Shown: one piece after another, positions 9,507 through 18,229 of the stretch
Layout of the letters: each line of letters opens with the position of its first letter
Position numbering within the stretch: the first letter of the stretch is position 1
NCBI RefSeq assembly: GCF_024807145.1
Contig: NZ_JANUCA010000005.1
Coordinates: 124,001-188,000 of the forward strand
Reading direction: 5' to 3'
DNA: 64,000 nucleotides
Source: Microbacterium sp. AK031
Lineage (GTDB): Bacteria; Actinomycetota; Actinomycetes; Actinomycetales; Microbacteriaceae
Program-made: the position numbers and the translations under genes
Notes under the pieces: generated by a model
What the model saw: the letters and a program-made list of their open reading frames with translations, nothing else
Told to the model about the DNA's origin: nothing
Databases searched by the model: none

Positions 9507-10618
9507 CCGTCGACTCCAGTGAGCCATTCGACGTAGAACAGTCCGACTGCAGAGACCGCGAGCAGACCGGCGATGATCCACAGGCGCACGACGATCGTCA
9601 TCTCGGACCAGCCGCGCATCTCCAGATGATGGTGGAACGGGCTCATCAGGAACAGACGCTTGCCGCGGGTGATCTTGAAGTAGAGACGCTGCACGATGAC
9701 TGATCCGGAGGACAGCACGAACACACCGGCGATCACGAACAGCAGCAGCTCGGTGCGGGTGAGGATCGCCATCGCCGTGATGACGCCACCGATCGCCATC
9801 GACCCGACATCGCCCATGAAGACCTTGGCCTTTGGTGCGTTCCACCACAGGAAGCCGATGAGCCCTGCGGCGAACGATGCCGAGACGATCGCAAGACTGA
9901 ACGGATCTCGGACTTCGTAGCAGGCGTCGAGAGTCCCAGGGTCAACGCCTGTACTCGTGCAGGATTGCTTGAACTGCCAGAAGGCGATCAGGCTGTACGC
10001 GCCGACGACGAAAACGCCGGCACCGGATGCGAGGCCGTCGAGGCCGTCTGTGAGGTTCACGCTGTTGGACGTGGCGATGCCGATCACGGCGATCCAGATC
10101 AAGTAGACGATCCAGCCGATGATGACACCGAAGGCGAACAGGTCCAACCAGGAGATGTCGCGGAACAGCGAGATGTAGCTACTGGCGGGCCTCTGGTCGT
10201 ACTGATTGGGGAAGTTCAGGGCGACCACGCCGAACGGGATCATCACGACGAGCTGCCCGACCACCTTGCGCCAGCCGGAGAGACCGAGGCTGCGCTGGGA
10301 CTTGACCTTCATGTAGTCGTCGATGAAGCCGACGGCTCCGAAGCCGACCATGAGCCAGAGCACGAGGATCGCCGACAGTGCCGGCTCGCTGCCACCGGCG
10401 TAGACACCTACAAAGTAGCCGACCATGGTGCCGACGATGAAGATCAGGCCGCCCATCGTCGGCGTTCCGCGCTTGGCGCCGTGGCTCGGATTCGCGATGT
10501 CTTCGGGGGTGCGGATCACCTGCCCCCAGCCCCACCGGCGGAACAGCCGCAGGAAGACGGGAGTCAGGAACAGAGTGAAGGCGAGCGAAATCGCAGCCGC
10601 CATGAGGAGTGATCTCAC
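9503..10618 (-). CDS. mraY: Phospho-MurNAc-pentapeptide transferase MraY
   Basis: A 371-residue membrane enzyme with about ten hydrophobic helices. MraY signatures are GTPTMGGLIF near residue 50, FIDDYMKV near 100, NSVNLTDGLDGLASG near 185, FMGDVGSMAIGG near 268 and MSPFHHHLEMRGW near 320. It transfers phospho-MurNAc-pentapeptide to undecaprenyl phosphate to make lipid I. It overlaps both neighbours (murF and murD) by four bases, so the murF-mraY-murD-ftsW-murG run is one tightly coupled unit. Confidence 0.97.
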   Translation of the reverse strand: MRSLLMAAAISLAFTLFLTPVFLRLFRRWGWGQVIRTPEDIANPSHGAKRGTPTMGGLIFIVGTMVGYFVGVYAGGSEPALSAILVLWLMVGFGAVGFIDDYMKVKSQRSLGLSGWRKVVGQLVVMIPFGVVALNFPNQYDQRPASSYISLFRDISWLDLFAFGVIIGWIVYLIWIAVIGIATSNSVNLTDGLDGLASGAGVFVVGAYSLIAFWQFKQSCTSTGVDPGTLDACYEVRDPFSLAIVSASFAAGLIGFLWWNAPKAKVFMGDVGSMAIGGVITAMAILTRTELLLFVIAGVFVLSSGSVIVQRLYFKITRGKRLFLMSPFHHHLEMRGWSEMTIVVRLWIIAGLLAVSAVGLFYVEWLTGVDG

Positions 10619-12027
10619 GAGAACAATTCTCCCAGACGATCGCCGAGATGCCGAAGGCCCACGGAATTGGATGATTTCACGAGCACGCGATCTCCGTCGC
10701 GGAGCTCCGTGCGCAGGTATTCGTATGCCGCGTCCTGATCAGGAAGGTGCACGGCCTCGCTGTCCCAAGACCCCTCGCCGACGACCGAGAGGTACAGGCG
10801 ACGCGCCTCGGGGCCGACCACGACGATGCGCCGTATGTTCAGGCGCACGGCGAGCAGTCCGATCCGGTCGTGCTCCTCCCCTGCGCTCTCGCCGAGCTCG
10901 CTCATCGCCCCGAGGACCGCGACAGTGCGCTCGTCCGGTCCGGTGATCTGCGCCAGAGTCCGCAGAGCCGCAGCCATGGAGTCCGGGCTGGCGTTGTACG
11001 CATCGTTGATGATGCGCACGCGGTCGTTGCCGAGTGGCTGCATGCGCCAGCGCTCCGCGACCTCGACCGTCTCGATCCGGGCGACAGCGTCGGCGAGAGG
11101 CACGCCGAGAACGCCCGCGGCAGCGATCGCCGCAAGTGCGTTGGTGATGTGGTGAGCCCCGAGCACCTTCAGATGCAGGGGCAGGCTCGACTCCGCTGTC
11201 GTGATGAGCGCACGCGTGCCGTCCGCCGCCACCTGGACGTCAGTCGCGCGGACGTCTGCTGAGGAATCCTGGCCGAAGCCGACGATGTTCATATCGTGCG
11301 CCGTGGCTGTATCGCACATGGCGGCGACGCGGGAGTCGTCGATGTTCAGCACGGCGGTGCCACCGGGGCGTGAAGCCGCGATGAGTTCCGCCTTGGCCTT
11401 CGCCGTCGCCTCTATGCCGCCGAACCCCCCGACATGTGCCATGCCGACCATGAGGACGACGGCGACATCGGGCTCGACGAGGCCCGCGAGGTGGGCGATG
11501 CTGCCCGGGCCGGCGGCGCCGAACTCGCTGACCAGATACCTGGTGCTCTCCGTGACGCGCAGCATGGTGACCGGGGCGCCGACCTCGTTGTTGTACGAGT
11601 TGATCGGGGCGACCGTCTCGCCTTCGTCCTCGAGGATGCGGGCGAGGAGATTCTTCGTGGTCGTCTTGCCGTTCGATCCCGTGATGCCGACGATCTTCAG
11701 CCGGCCACCTGCGCGCACGCGCGCGACGACGGCGCGAGCGAGGTCGGCGAGAGCGGCGACAGCATCCGTCACGACCACCTGAGACACCGGGGCGTCGACG
11801 ATGTGCTCGACGATCGCCAACGATGCTCCGCCTGCAGCCGCCGCGGCGACGAAGTGATGCCCGTCGGTCTCGGCACCCGGCTTGGCGATGAAGATGCCAC
11901 CCGCGGTCATGTTCCTCGAGTCGGTGTCGACGGCTCCTGACACCGCGGTCTCCGCGGTGTCAGGATCTACGAGACGCAGGTCACCACCGGTGACTGCGGC
12001 GATCTCGGCAAGCGTCAGGGCGATCAT
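10615..12027 (-). CDS. murF: UDP-MurNAc-tripeptide--D-Ala-D-Ala ligase MurF
   Basis: A 470-residue Mur ligase. The ATP loop GITGSNGKTTTKN lies near residue 115, INSYNNEVGAPVTML near 140, and NDAYNASPDSM near 345, all as in MurF. It attaches the D-Ala-D-Ala dipeptide. It follows ftsI by 28 bases; murE, which normally stands between ftsI and murF in actinobacteria, is not there. The motifs with the D-Ala-D-Ala-ligase-specific NEVG support MurF rather than a MurE/MurF fusion. Confidence 0.95.
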   Translation of the reverse strand: MIALTLAEIAAVTGGDLRLVDPDTAETAVSGAVDTDSRNMTAGGIFIAKPGAETDGHHFVAAAAAGGASLAIVEHIVDAPVSQVVVTDAVAALADLARAVVARVRAGGRLKIVGITGSNGKTTTKNLLARILEDEGETVAPINSYNNEVGAPVTMLRVTESTRYLVSEFGAAGPGSIAHLAGLVEPDVAVVLMVGMAHVGGFGGIEATAKAKAELIAASRPGGTAVLNIDDSRVAAMCDTATAHDMNIVGFGQDSSADVRATDVQVAADGTRALITTAESSLPLHLKVLGAHHITNALAAIAAAGVLGVPLADAVARIETVEVAERWRMQPLGNDRVRIINDAYNASPDSMAAALRTLAQITGPDERTVAVLGAMSELGESAGEEHDRIGLLAVRLNIRRIVVVGPEARRLYLSVVGEGSWDSEAVHLPDQDAAYEYLRTELRDGDRVLVKSSNSVGLRHLGDRLGELFS

Positions 12028-12055
12028 GAAATCTCCATGCGCGGCTCAGTGCCGG

Positions 12056-13834
12056 CTATTTGAATTTGGGAAGCAGTTCGTCCATCGGGATGGTCGAGGG
12101 CGAGACGCGGTAGGTCTTCAGCACCTGCGTCATCGCCTGCTGGAAGGCGGATGCCGTGGCGGTGGACGATACAACCTTAGTCGGCTGGTCGAGCGTGACC
12201 ACCACGACGTACTGCGGATCGTCCGCCGGAGCGAAGCCGACCATGCTCGTGAAGTACACCCCCTGCTTGTAACCGCCGTTCCCGTCAGGCACCTCACCGG
12301 TACCTGTCTTGATCGCGATCCGATACCCGGGGATCTCGATCATCTCGGACAGACCACCCTGCACAGCGACGTTCTCCAGCATCCTGCTCACCGTGTCGGC
12401 GGTCGATTCCGAGACGATCTGCTCGCGCTCGGGGGCATCAGGCTTCACGACGTCGCCGTCGTGGTTCGTGCAGGACTCGATGAGTGACAGATCGATCTTC
12501 TCACCACCGTTCGCGATCGCCTGATAGGCACCGGCGAGCTGCGGCGCCGTGACGGTGAAGTGCTGCCCGAACGTCGTGGTGTACAGCGATTGGGCATCCC
12601 ACTCAGAGGCCGGGTGCAACACACCGGGCTCTTCACCGGGGAAGCCGATCGTCTTCTCGCCGACACCGAATTTCTGCAGATAGTCGAAGCGCACCTGCGG
12701 GTCGACCATCTCGCCGAACTTCGAGAGGGTGACGTTCGACGAGTCGATGAGCCCACCGGCGAGCGTGTAGTTCTCAGCACCGTGCACGAAGGCGTCATTG
12801 ATGACGGCGCCGTTGGAGAACGTCTCCCTGCTCGCCGCGGACACTGTCGTATTTAGGTCAGCCGCGCCGGAGTCCAGTACTGCGGCGGCCGTGATCGCCT
12901 TGAATGGCGACCCCGGTTCGAACGTGTGCGTGAACAGCTTGGTGCCCCAGTCGTCGGGGGAAGAGGCGTTGAGGTCGTTGGGATCGAGGGAAGGCCATTC
13001 CGCCGCCGCACGGATCTTTCCCGTCTTCACTTCCACGACGGTGACCGTGCCGGACTGGGCGCCCATCCTCTGCGCTTCCTCCGAGATCATCTGCGTCAGG
13101 TACCACTGCAGGTCGCTGTCGATCGTCAACTGCACCGATCCACCGTCCTGCGCCTCTACCGTGCGGTCGCTGCCGGGGATGACGTTGCCATCCTTGCCGC
13201 GCAGATACGTGCGCTCGCCACTGGTGGGCGAGAGGCATTGCGTCTCGAGCTTCTCCACGCCGGACTGGCCGATTCCTGCGCTGTCGACGTAACCGATCAC
13301 GTTGCCGGCGACCGCGCCGTTCGGATACACGCGCGTCTCGCGCGGTTTCATGTGCAGATAGATGAGTCCGAGGTCGCGCAGTTCCAGGAACTTCTCGGTG
13401 CTGAGGCCCTTCTTGAGCGGGTAGTACTGAGAATTCGGATCGGCCGCGAGCGTCTCAGCGACGCCTGTACGGATCTCCTCGGCATCCTGCCCGGTGATCG
13501 CTGCGATCTGGTCGGCCGCGTCAGCCCACGCCAGCTTTGGCGGGGTGTCGGCATCCTCGAGCAGCTTGATCACCTTCGGATCCAGCACAGCGTCATAGAC
13601 GGTGACCCCGGATGCGAGCAGCGTGCCGTTCGCATCCACGATCGAACCGCGGCTGCCGTACAGCGGCACGGTGGAGCCGAGCTGACCGACCTGCAGCGAA
13701 TCCTCTACGTGATCGTCTGCACTGACCACTTGGATGTCGACGAGACGGATGACGAATGCCGCCAGCACCGCGAGAATGACCGCGAGAGCGACGACCGTGC
13801 GGCGTCGTGGGCCGCGGGTCGCTCTTGTCGTCAT
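12056..13834 (-). CDS. ftsI: Septal transpeptidase FtsI/PBP3 (class B penicillin-binding protein)
   Basis: A 592-residue class B PBP. A cytoplasmic Arg-rich stretch and one transmembrane helix (about 13-36) anchor it; the PBP dimer domain follows (YGSRGSIVDANGTLLA). The transpeptidase domain has the active-site SxxK as SPFK (Ser309, Lys312), SSN at 365-367 and KTGTG at 509-513. It crosslinks septal peptidoglycan with FtsW. It is 19 bases after the FtsL-like gene. All catalytic motifs are intact. Confidence 0.95.
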   Translation of the reverse strand: MTTRATRGPRRRTVVALAVILAVLAAFVIRLVDIQVVSADDHVEDSLQVGQLGSTVPLYGSRGSIVDANGTLLASGVTVYDAVLDPKVIKLLEDADTPPKLAWADAADQIAAITGQDAEEIRTGVAETLAADPNSQYYPLKKGLSTEKFLELRDLGLIYLHMKPRETRVYPNGAVAGNVIGYVDSAGIGQSGVEKLETQCLSPTSGERTYLRGKDGNVIPGSDRTVEAQDGGSVQLTIDSDLQWYLTQMISEEAQRMGAQSGTVTVVEVKTGKIRAAAEWPSLDPNDLNASSPDDWGTKLFTHTFEPGSPFKAITAAAVLDSGAADLNTTVSAASRETFSNGAVINDAFVHGAENYTLAGGLIDSSNVTLSKFGEMVDPQVRFDYLQKFGVGEKTIGFPGEEPGVLHPASEWDAQSLYTTTFGQHFTVTAPQLAGAYQAIANGGEKIDLSLIESCTNHDGDVVKPDAPEREQIVSESTADTVSRMLENVAVQGGLSEMIEIPGYRIAIKTGTGEVPDGNGGYKQGVYFTSMVGFAPADDPQYVVVVTLDQPTKVVSSTATASAFQQAMTQVLKTYRVSPSTIPMDELLPKFK

Positions 13835-13853
13835 GTCGCTCTCTCCCTCGTGC

Positions 13854-14432
13854 TCAGCGGGTCGTGGGGCTTGGAAGTCCGTCGGTGATGGGTGGGGGAA
13901 GATCCGGATCGACAGTCTCCGTCGTGCCGTTCGCGGATGTCACGGCTTCATCCGCCGCAGCCGTCGCGAGTTCCTTCTGATTCAGCAGTGCATTGTGCAC
14001 GGCACCGGTGCCGTTCGGATCGATGGTGGATTTCCCGTCCGCACCGGCGTTGGCGCCCAGCACTGCGGAATCGCTGAGCCGCAGGTACGAGGCGGCGCCG
14101 GCGACCACCATCCCCAGCTCGGCTGCTTTGATCGCGAGCAGTTGGGGAGAACTCGTTCCGGCGAGTTCGTCTTCCAGAGCACTCGCCTGCAGGTTGAGCT
14201 CGCGCTGCTGAGAGGTCAGATCTGCGAGTACGAAGGAATCGTGGGTGATCGCCAAGGACAGCCCGATCTGCGCGATGCCGATGGCAGCCGCTCCCCCGAG
14301 CGCGATGAGCGCGTAGGCGAGCTTCGGCTTCGAACGCCGCGCAGGTGCGCTGACGGGCTTCAGCCGCCGAGGCGCCCGAGGCGCGGGAGCGATCGGCTCT
14401 GGCAGCAATGCTGCCGCTGACTGGCGACTCAT
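13854..14432 (-). CDS. FtsL-like divisome protein
   Basis: A 192-residue bitopic protein: a basic Pro-rich N-terminus, one transmembrane helix (about 38-60), a short heptad-like region ([20 protein letters not shown], about 72-92), then [17 protein letters not shown] and a disordered tail. Size, topology and position between rsmH and ftsI match the actinobacterial FtsL position. FtsL sequences diverge strongly, so the assignment rests on topology and context. FtsL forms a complex with FtsB and FtsQ and activates FtsWI. Its ATG overlaps the rsmH stop by four bases. Confidence 0.75.
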   Translation of the reverse strand: MSRQSAAALLPEPIAPAPRAPRRLKPVSAPARRSKPKLAYALIALGGAAAIGIAQIGLSLAITHDSFVLADLTSQQRELNLQASALEDELAGTSSPQLLAIKAAELGMVVAGAASYLRLSDSAVLGANAGADGKSTIDPNGTGAVHNALLNQKELATAAADEAVTSANGTTETVDPDLPPPITDGLPSPTTR

Positions 14433-15367
14433 GCTGCCTCCCGGATTCGTTCGGCAGCGCGCAGGCGCACGGGAATGGCTCGAGGGTTGCGTGCCTTCTC
14501 CTCATCACTGGCGAACTCGGCGCCCTTCGTGACGGTGCGGAAGCGCGGCGCGTGCTGTGGCAGTTCGACGGGGAGCCCTGCGGGGGCAGTCGAAGCGGAT
14601 GCCGCAGCGAAGGCCTGCTTCACGAGACGATCCTCGAGCGACTGATAGCTCATGACGACGATTCGGCCGCCGACAGCCAGTGCGTCCATGGCTGCGGGGA
14701 TCGCATCGGCGAGCACGCTGAGCTCAGAGTTCACTTCGATGCGCAACGCCTGGAACACGCGCTTGGCGGGATGGCCCGCGCGTTGCACAGCGGCCGGCGT
14801 CGCGGCCTGGAGCAGGTCCACGAGGTCCTGCGAACGCACCAGCGGTTTCTCGTCACGCGCCTGGACGATGAAGCGGGCATACCGTGCCGCGAGCTTCTCT
14901 TCACCATAGCGCTCGAAGATGCGCCGGAGGTTGCCCTCGCTGTACGTCGCGAGGACGTCGGCGGCGGTGGTGCCCTTCGTCTGGTCCATGCGCATGTCCA
15001 ATGGAGCATCCTTGGAGTACGCGAAACCGCGCTCCGCCTCGTCGAGTTGCAGAGAAGAGACACCGAGATCCATCAGGATGCCGGAAGCGCCGTGCGCATG
15101 GATGCCGATCTCGTCGTAGACGGTGTGCACGAGCGTGATCCGGTCGGCGAAGCGCTCGAGCCGCTGGCCTGCGATGCGCAGGGCATCGGTGTCGCGGTCG
15201 AGCCCTATCAGGCGGATGTTGTCGAATCGTTCGAGCAGCGCCTCGGAGTGCCCGCCCATGCCGAGCGTCGCATCGACGAGCACTGCGCCGTCGTGCTGCA
15301 GGGCGGGTGCCAGCAACTCGACGCAGCGCTCGAGGAGGACCGGGGTGTGGATGTCGCGAAAGTTCAT
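14429..15367 (-). CDS. rsmH: 16S rRNA (cytosine-1402-N4) methyltransferase RsmH
   Basis: A 312-residue SAM-dependent methyltransferase. [15 protein letters not shown] opens the protein, [15 protein letters not shown] is the SAM-binding motif I (about residues 35-50), and [38 protein letters not shown] and [12 protein letters not shown] are hallmarks of RsmH/MraW. It modifies 16S rRNA in the ribosomal P site. I chose ATG 15367 because the conserved N-terminus starts there, although the ribosome binding site is weak. It follows mraZ by 100 bases. Confidence 0.95.
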   Translation of the reverse strand: MNFRDIHTPVLLERCVELLAPALQHDGAVLVDATLGMGGHSEALLERFDNIRLIGLDRDTDALRIAGQRLERFADRITLVHTVYDEIGIHAHGASGILMDLGVSSLQLDEAERGFAYSKDAPLDMRMDQTKGTTAADVLATYSEGNLRRIFERYGEEKLAARYARFIVQARDEKPLVRSQDLVDLLQAATPAAVQRAGHPAKRVFQALRIEVNSELSVLADAIPAAMDALAVGGRIVVMSYQSLEDRLVKQAFAAASASTAPAGLPVELPQHAPRFRTVTKGAEFASDEEKARNPRAIPVRLRAAERIREAA

Positions 15368-15467
15368 AATCTTTTCGGGTGACCTTCGACTCTGATCCCC
15401 CTCCGCTTCTCGACCCGGCACCGGGGAAGTGTGTCGGGGCGGGAGCGGCGGGGCATCACAGTCGAGG

Positions 15468-15899
15468 TCAGAAGAGTCCCGGAATCACCTCCTGTTCGAG
15501 TTCTGAGTAGTTGTCTTCGCCGGCGGCGAGGTATTCGTTCCAGGCCGCGGCATCCCAGATCTCGGCGTGTGCGCCGACGCCGGTGACGACGAGCTCCTTC
15601 TCGAGCCCCGCGTACTGACGGAGATGGCCGGGGATGGTGATGCGGTTCTGGCTGTCAGGCATCTCCGCGCTCGCTCCCGAGAGGAACATGCGCAGGAAGT
15701 CACGTGCCTGCTTGTTGCTGAGCGGAGCCTGCCGGATCCGCTCGTGCATCGCCTCGAATTCAGCCGTGCTGAAGACGTAGAGGCAACGTTCCTGACCACG
15801 GGTGACGACGATGCCGCCGCCGAGGTCCTCACGGAACTTCGCGGGCAGGATCACTCGGCCTTTGTCGTCGAGCTTCGGTGAATGCGTTCCCAACAACAT
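15468..15899 (-). CDS. mraZ: Transcriptional regulator MraZ
   Basis: A 143-residue protein with two SpoVT/AbrB-like swapped-hairpin repeats: [17 protein letters not shown] near residues 10-26 and [18 protein letters not shown] near 82-99. MraZ binds arrays of short repeats in its own promoter and controls the dcw operon. It is the first gene of the cluster, and the matching boxes lie 41-66 bases upstream. Length and motifs are typical. Confidence 0.96.
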   Translation of the reverse strand: MLLGTHSPKLDDKGRVILPAKFREDLGGGIVVTRGQERCLYVFSTAEFEAMHERIRQAPLSNKQARDFLRMFLSGASAEMPDSQNRITIPGHLRQYAGLEKELVVTGVGAHAEIWDAAAWNEYLAAGEDNYSELEQEVIPGLF

Positions 15900-15939
15900 C
15901 GGCCATCACCCCCTCTGCGTCCGGCCAACTCGAGGTGTC

Positions 15940-15965
15940 CCCCACTTTACTCCACTTTGCTCCAC
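15940..15965 (-). promoter_or_regulatory. MraZ-binding repeat array in the mraZ promoter
   Basis: On the coding (minus) strand, three GTGG(A/G)G units follow each other at an exact 10-base period: GTGGAG-CAAA-GTGGAG-TAAA-GTGGGG (plus-strand starts 15960, 15950, 15940). MraZ is known to bind tandem TGG-containing boxes at 10-base spacing near its own promoter. An AT-rich stretch (15966-15973) directly upstream could be the -10 region. The repeats are seen in the sequence; MraZ binding is an inference from the family. Confidence 0.8.
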
Positions 15966-16128
15966 ATTGATATGAGCAAACCGGGAAAGCATGGCATACC
16001 TGCTGCGGTCTGCGCGCGGCGGCCGCATGATTCCGCGGCAGAACTGAGCGCAAGGTCGGTGGAGGGGCGTGGAGGGAAAATGGAGGGAAGCTGTGTCGTC
16101 GGCGCTTCACAATCACCCGAGACGCAGA

Positions 16129-16159
16129 AAAGCCCGGATGCTCAATGCATCCGGGCTTT
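16129..16159 (-). terminator. Rho-independent-type terminator after the DUF3040 gene
   Basis: A perfect 13-bp inverted repeat, AAAGCCCGGATGC / GCATCCGGGCTTT, with a five-base loop TCAAT. It lies 15 bases after the DUF3040 stop and before the mraZ promoter, so it would insulate the dcw operon from read-through. Confidence 0.85.
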
Positions 16160-16173
16160 GGGAGGTGGGAAGG

Positions 16174-16566
16174 TCAGCGACCGTCTTGGCGGCGGTCCCA
16201 TCGATCGTTCATACGATCCATGAACGAGGCTGAACTCTGCGGCGGCTTCGACGCTGCGCCGGCTCGGGCACGGGATGTGCCGCCGATACGCCGCACGGGA
16301 GTCGCCGCGAGAATGACGCCTGCGACCATCGCCGCGAATCCGATAACTCCGATGATGACGCTGGCGACAGCACCGAGTTGGCCACCGAGCGCGACGCCGG
16401 CCACCAGAGCGCCGATGCCGACGAGCAGCAGTACCGAGCCGTACACGAGATTGCGGTAGCTGAGCGTTCGATCGCCGGAGGGCGCGGTTACGATGTCTGC
16501 GTCGTTGTGCAGGAGATGGCGTTCCATCTCGTCGAGCAGACGCTGCTCCTGTTCAGACAGTGGCAT
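16174..16566 (-). CDS. DUF3040 membrane protein
   Basis: A 130-residue protein that starts MPLSEQEQRLLDEMERHL, the conserved DUF3040 opening, followed by two hydrophobic helices (about 42-62 and 66-88) and a basic, disordered tail. The family is restricted to actinobacteria and commonly stands next to mraZ; its function is unknown. It is a single-gene unit with its own terminator and is divergent from the polyprenyl synthase gene. Confidence 0.85.
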   Translation of the reverse strand: MPLSEQEQRLLDEMERHLLHNDADIVTAPSGDRTLSYRNLVYGSVLLLVGIGALVAGVALGGQLGAVASVIIGVIGFAAMVAGVILAATPVRRIGGTSRARAGAASKPPQSSASFMDRMNDRWDRRQDGR

Positions 16567-16626
16567 GACGCCCCCCTTGGTTCAAGTGTCTTTCATTCTA
16601 CGCTCGCAGAACCGCCGAGGCTAGTT

Positions 16627-16649
16627 ATCAGCTGAGAACCTAAGCTGAT
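16627..16649. promoter_or_regulatory. Inverted repeat in the divergent promoter before the polyprenyl synthase
   Basis: ATCAGCT (16627-16633) and AGCTGAT (16643-16649) form a perfect 7-bp inverted repeat with a nine-base centre, ending five bases before the GTG start of the synthase gene. It could be an operator or an RNA hairpin in a very short leader. No regulator can be named. Confidence 0.4.
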
Positions 16650-16653
16650 TATC

Positions 16654-17742
16654 GTGCTCCCCTCCACGCCTGTCCAGGACGCGGTCTCCGCCCGCCTGGG
16701 TCGCTTCCTCACCACCATTGCATCCCAGTCGCAGGAGTACGGCCCGGATGCCGGGATGTTCATCGCGTCCGCGGCGGCCACTCTGCAGGGCGGCAAGCGG
16801 CTGAGGGCGCGGTTCTGTCACGCGGGCTGGCGCTCTGTCGCGCGCTTCTCCACGCGCGCAGCCGCAGAGTCGGATGCCCTCTGGGATCTCTGCGCCGCAC
16901 TGGAGATATTCCAGTCCGCTGCGCTTGTGCACGATGATCTGATCGACAATTCCGACACCAGAAGAGGCGGCCCGGCCGCTCACCGTTCTCTCGAGCAGCA
17001 GCACCGGTCGCTGGCATGGTCCGGAGACGCCGAGTCGTTCGGACGAGCAGCCGCGATACTTCTCGGAGATCTTCTCGTCGCGTGGAGCGACGATCTGCTC
17101 GAGCAGGCACTCGCCGGCGTCGCACAGGCCCCTGAGGTACGACGCGAGTACGCCCGTATGCGCCGCGATGTCACCACCGGCCAGTTCCTCGATGTCGCAG
17201 AAGAGTCAGCCTGGCAGGTAAACCCCATCTCCGAGCACGCCGATCGCGCACTGCGCGTCGTGTCGCTGAAGTCCGCGAGGTACAGCATCGAGCAACCCCT
17301 GCTGCTCGGAGCAATGCTCGCGGGAGCGGACGAAGCCCAGCAGCAGTCGCTGCGCCGTTTCGGGCATCCGATCGGCATGGCGTTCCAACTGCGCGACGAC
17401 GTGCTCGGCGTGTTCGGCGATCAATCGCTCACCGGAAAGCCGGCGGGCGACGACCTCCGCGAGGGCAAGCGCACAGTGCTGATCGCATTCACCCGCGAAC
17501 AGCTGGACGCCTCGGCCCGCCGACTGCTCGACGAGCTGCTAGGGGATCCGATGCTCACTGCGGATCAGGTGGCGTCGATTCAGGCCACGATCGCCGAGTC
17601 GGGCGCGCTGGCGCAGGTGGAAGGACTCATCTCCGCTTACGCGCAAGAGGCCGACCGCGCCCTCTCGGGAGCGCGGCTCGACAACGCAGCGGTCGGCGAA
17701 CTGCGAGACCTTGCGCGCGCAGCCACCGTGCGCTCCGCCTGA
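16654..17742 (+). CDS. Polyprenyl (geranylgeranyl-type) diphosphate synthase
   Basis: A 362-residue trans-isoprenyl diphosphate synthase with a GTG start. The first Asp-rich motif DDLIDNSDTRRG is at about 94-105, KSARYS near 208, and the second Asp-rich motif LRDDVLGVFGD near 246-256. GGKRLRAR near 47 binds IPP. It condenses IPP with allylic diphosphates; chain length cannot be read reliably. In mycobacteria the related idsA2 stands at the same place beside Rv2175c and pknL. The product could feed menaquinone, carotenoid or cell-wall lipid carriers. Confidence 0.9.
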   Translation: MLPSTPVQDAVSARLGRFLTTIASQSQEYGPDAGMFIASAAATLQGGKRLRARFCHAGWRSVARFSTRAAAESDALWDLCAALEIFQSAALVHDDLIDNSDTRRGGPAAHRSLEQQHRSLAWSGDAESFGRAAAILLGDLLVAWSDDLLEQALAGVAQAPEVRREYARMRRDVTTGQFLDVAEESAWQVNPISEHADRALRVVSLKSARYSIEQPLLLGAMLAGADEAQQQSLRRFGHPIGMAFQLRDDVLGVFGDQSLTGKPAGDDLREGKRTVLIAFTREQLDASARRLLDELLGDPMLTADQVASIQATIAESGALAQVEGLISAYAQEADRALSGARLDNAAVGELRDLARAATVRSA

Positions 17743-17748
17743 ACCGGC

Positions 17749-18099
17749 TCAGGCCAGAGTGCGTGCGACGCGGCGCACCGCGCTCTTGTGCCCGTCGAGG
17801 AGTGCGGCGATCGGCGTGCGACCGAGTTCTTCCTCTTCGCTGAACAGCCAGTCGATCACCTCGTCATCGGTGAAGCCGGCATCGGTGAGGACGATGATCG
17901 TGCCGCGCAGCGAAGACAGCGGGTGTCCGTCGACGATGAACTGCGCGGGGACAGCGAACACGCCGTTCCGGCTCGATCCGACCAGATACTGCTCCGAGAT
18001 CATCCGTCGCACGCGCCCCAGCGGTTCGCCGAGCCTTTCGACGAGGTGGGGCATCGTCAGCCATTCGATGGCTGTGGGTTCGGGGGCAGTCTCAGACAC
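17749..18099 (-). CDS. Rv2175c-like DNA-binding protein (PknL substrate family)
   Basis: A 116-residue protein with a winged helix-turn-helix N-terminal region (EWLTMPHLVERLGEPLGRVRRMI) and a C-terminal part with FIVDGHPLSSLRGTIIVLTD and TDDEVIDWLFSEEEELG, as in Rv2175c of Mycobacterium tuberculosis. That protein binds DNA and is phosphorylated by PknL. The kinase gene is two genes away here too. It is convergent with the polyprenyl synthase gene, with six bases between the stops. Confidence 0.8.
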   Translation of the reverse strand: MSETAPEPTAIEWLTMPHLVERLGEPLGRVRRMISEQYLVGSSRNGVFAVPAQFIVDGHPLSSLRGTIIVLTDAGFTDDEVIDWLFSEEEELGRTPIAALLDGHKSAVRRVARTLA

Positions 18100-18229
18100 G
18101 TTTCGACTATCTCATCTTCGGCCCCGCATCGCACATCACCACTCCTTTCACTTCAGGCACATCAGCCACTTTGATTGACATCCGTTCACATACGTGCCAG
18201 CGTTTCAAGGTCAGTAAAGGGGGGAAACC

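Noticed and set aside
7269..9536. 755-codon plus-strand open frame through ftsW and murD
   Set aside because: Shadow of two certain genes on the other strand; composition is the mirror image of their codon bias.
18174..18229. TTGACA-led promoter and possible riboswitch before the LysM gene
   Set aside because: TTGACA is present, but no -10 at a proper distance, and the 130-base gap shows no stable conserved RNA fold that I can recognise.
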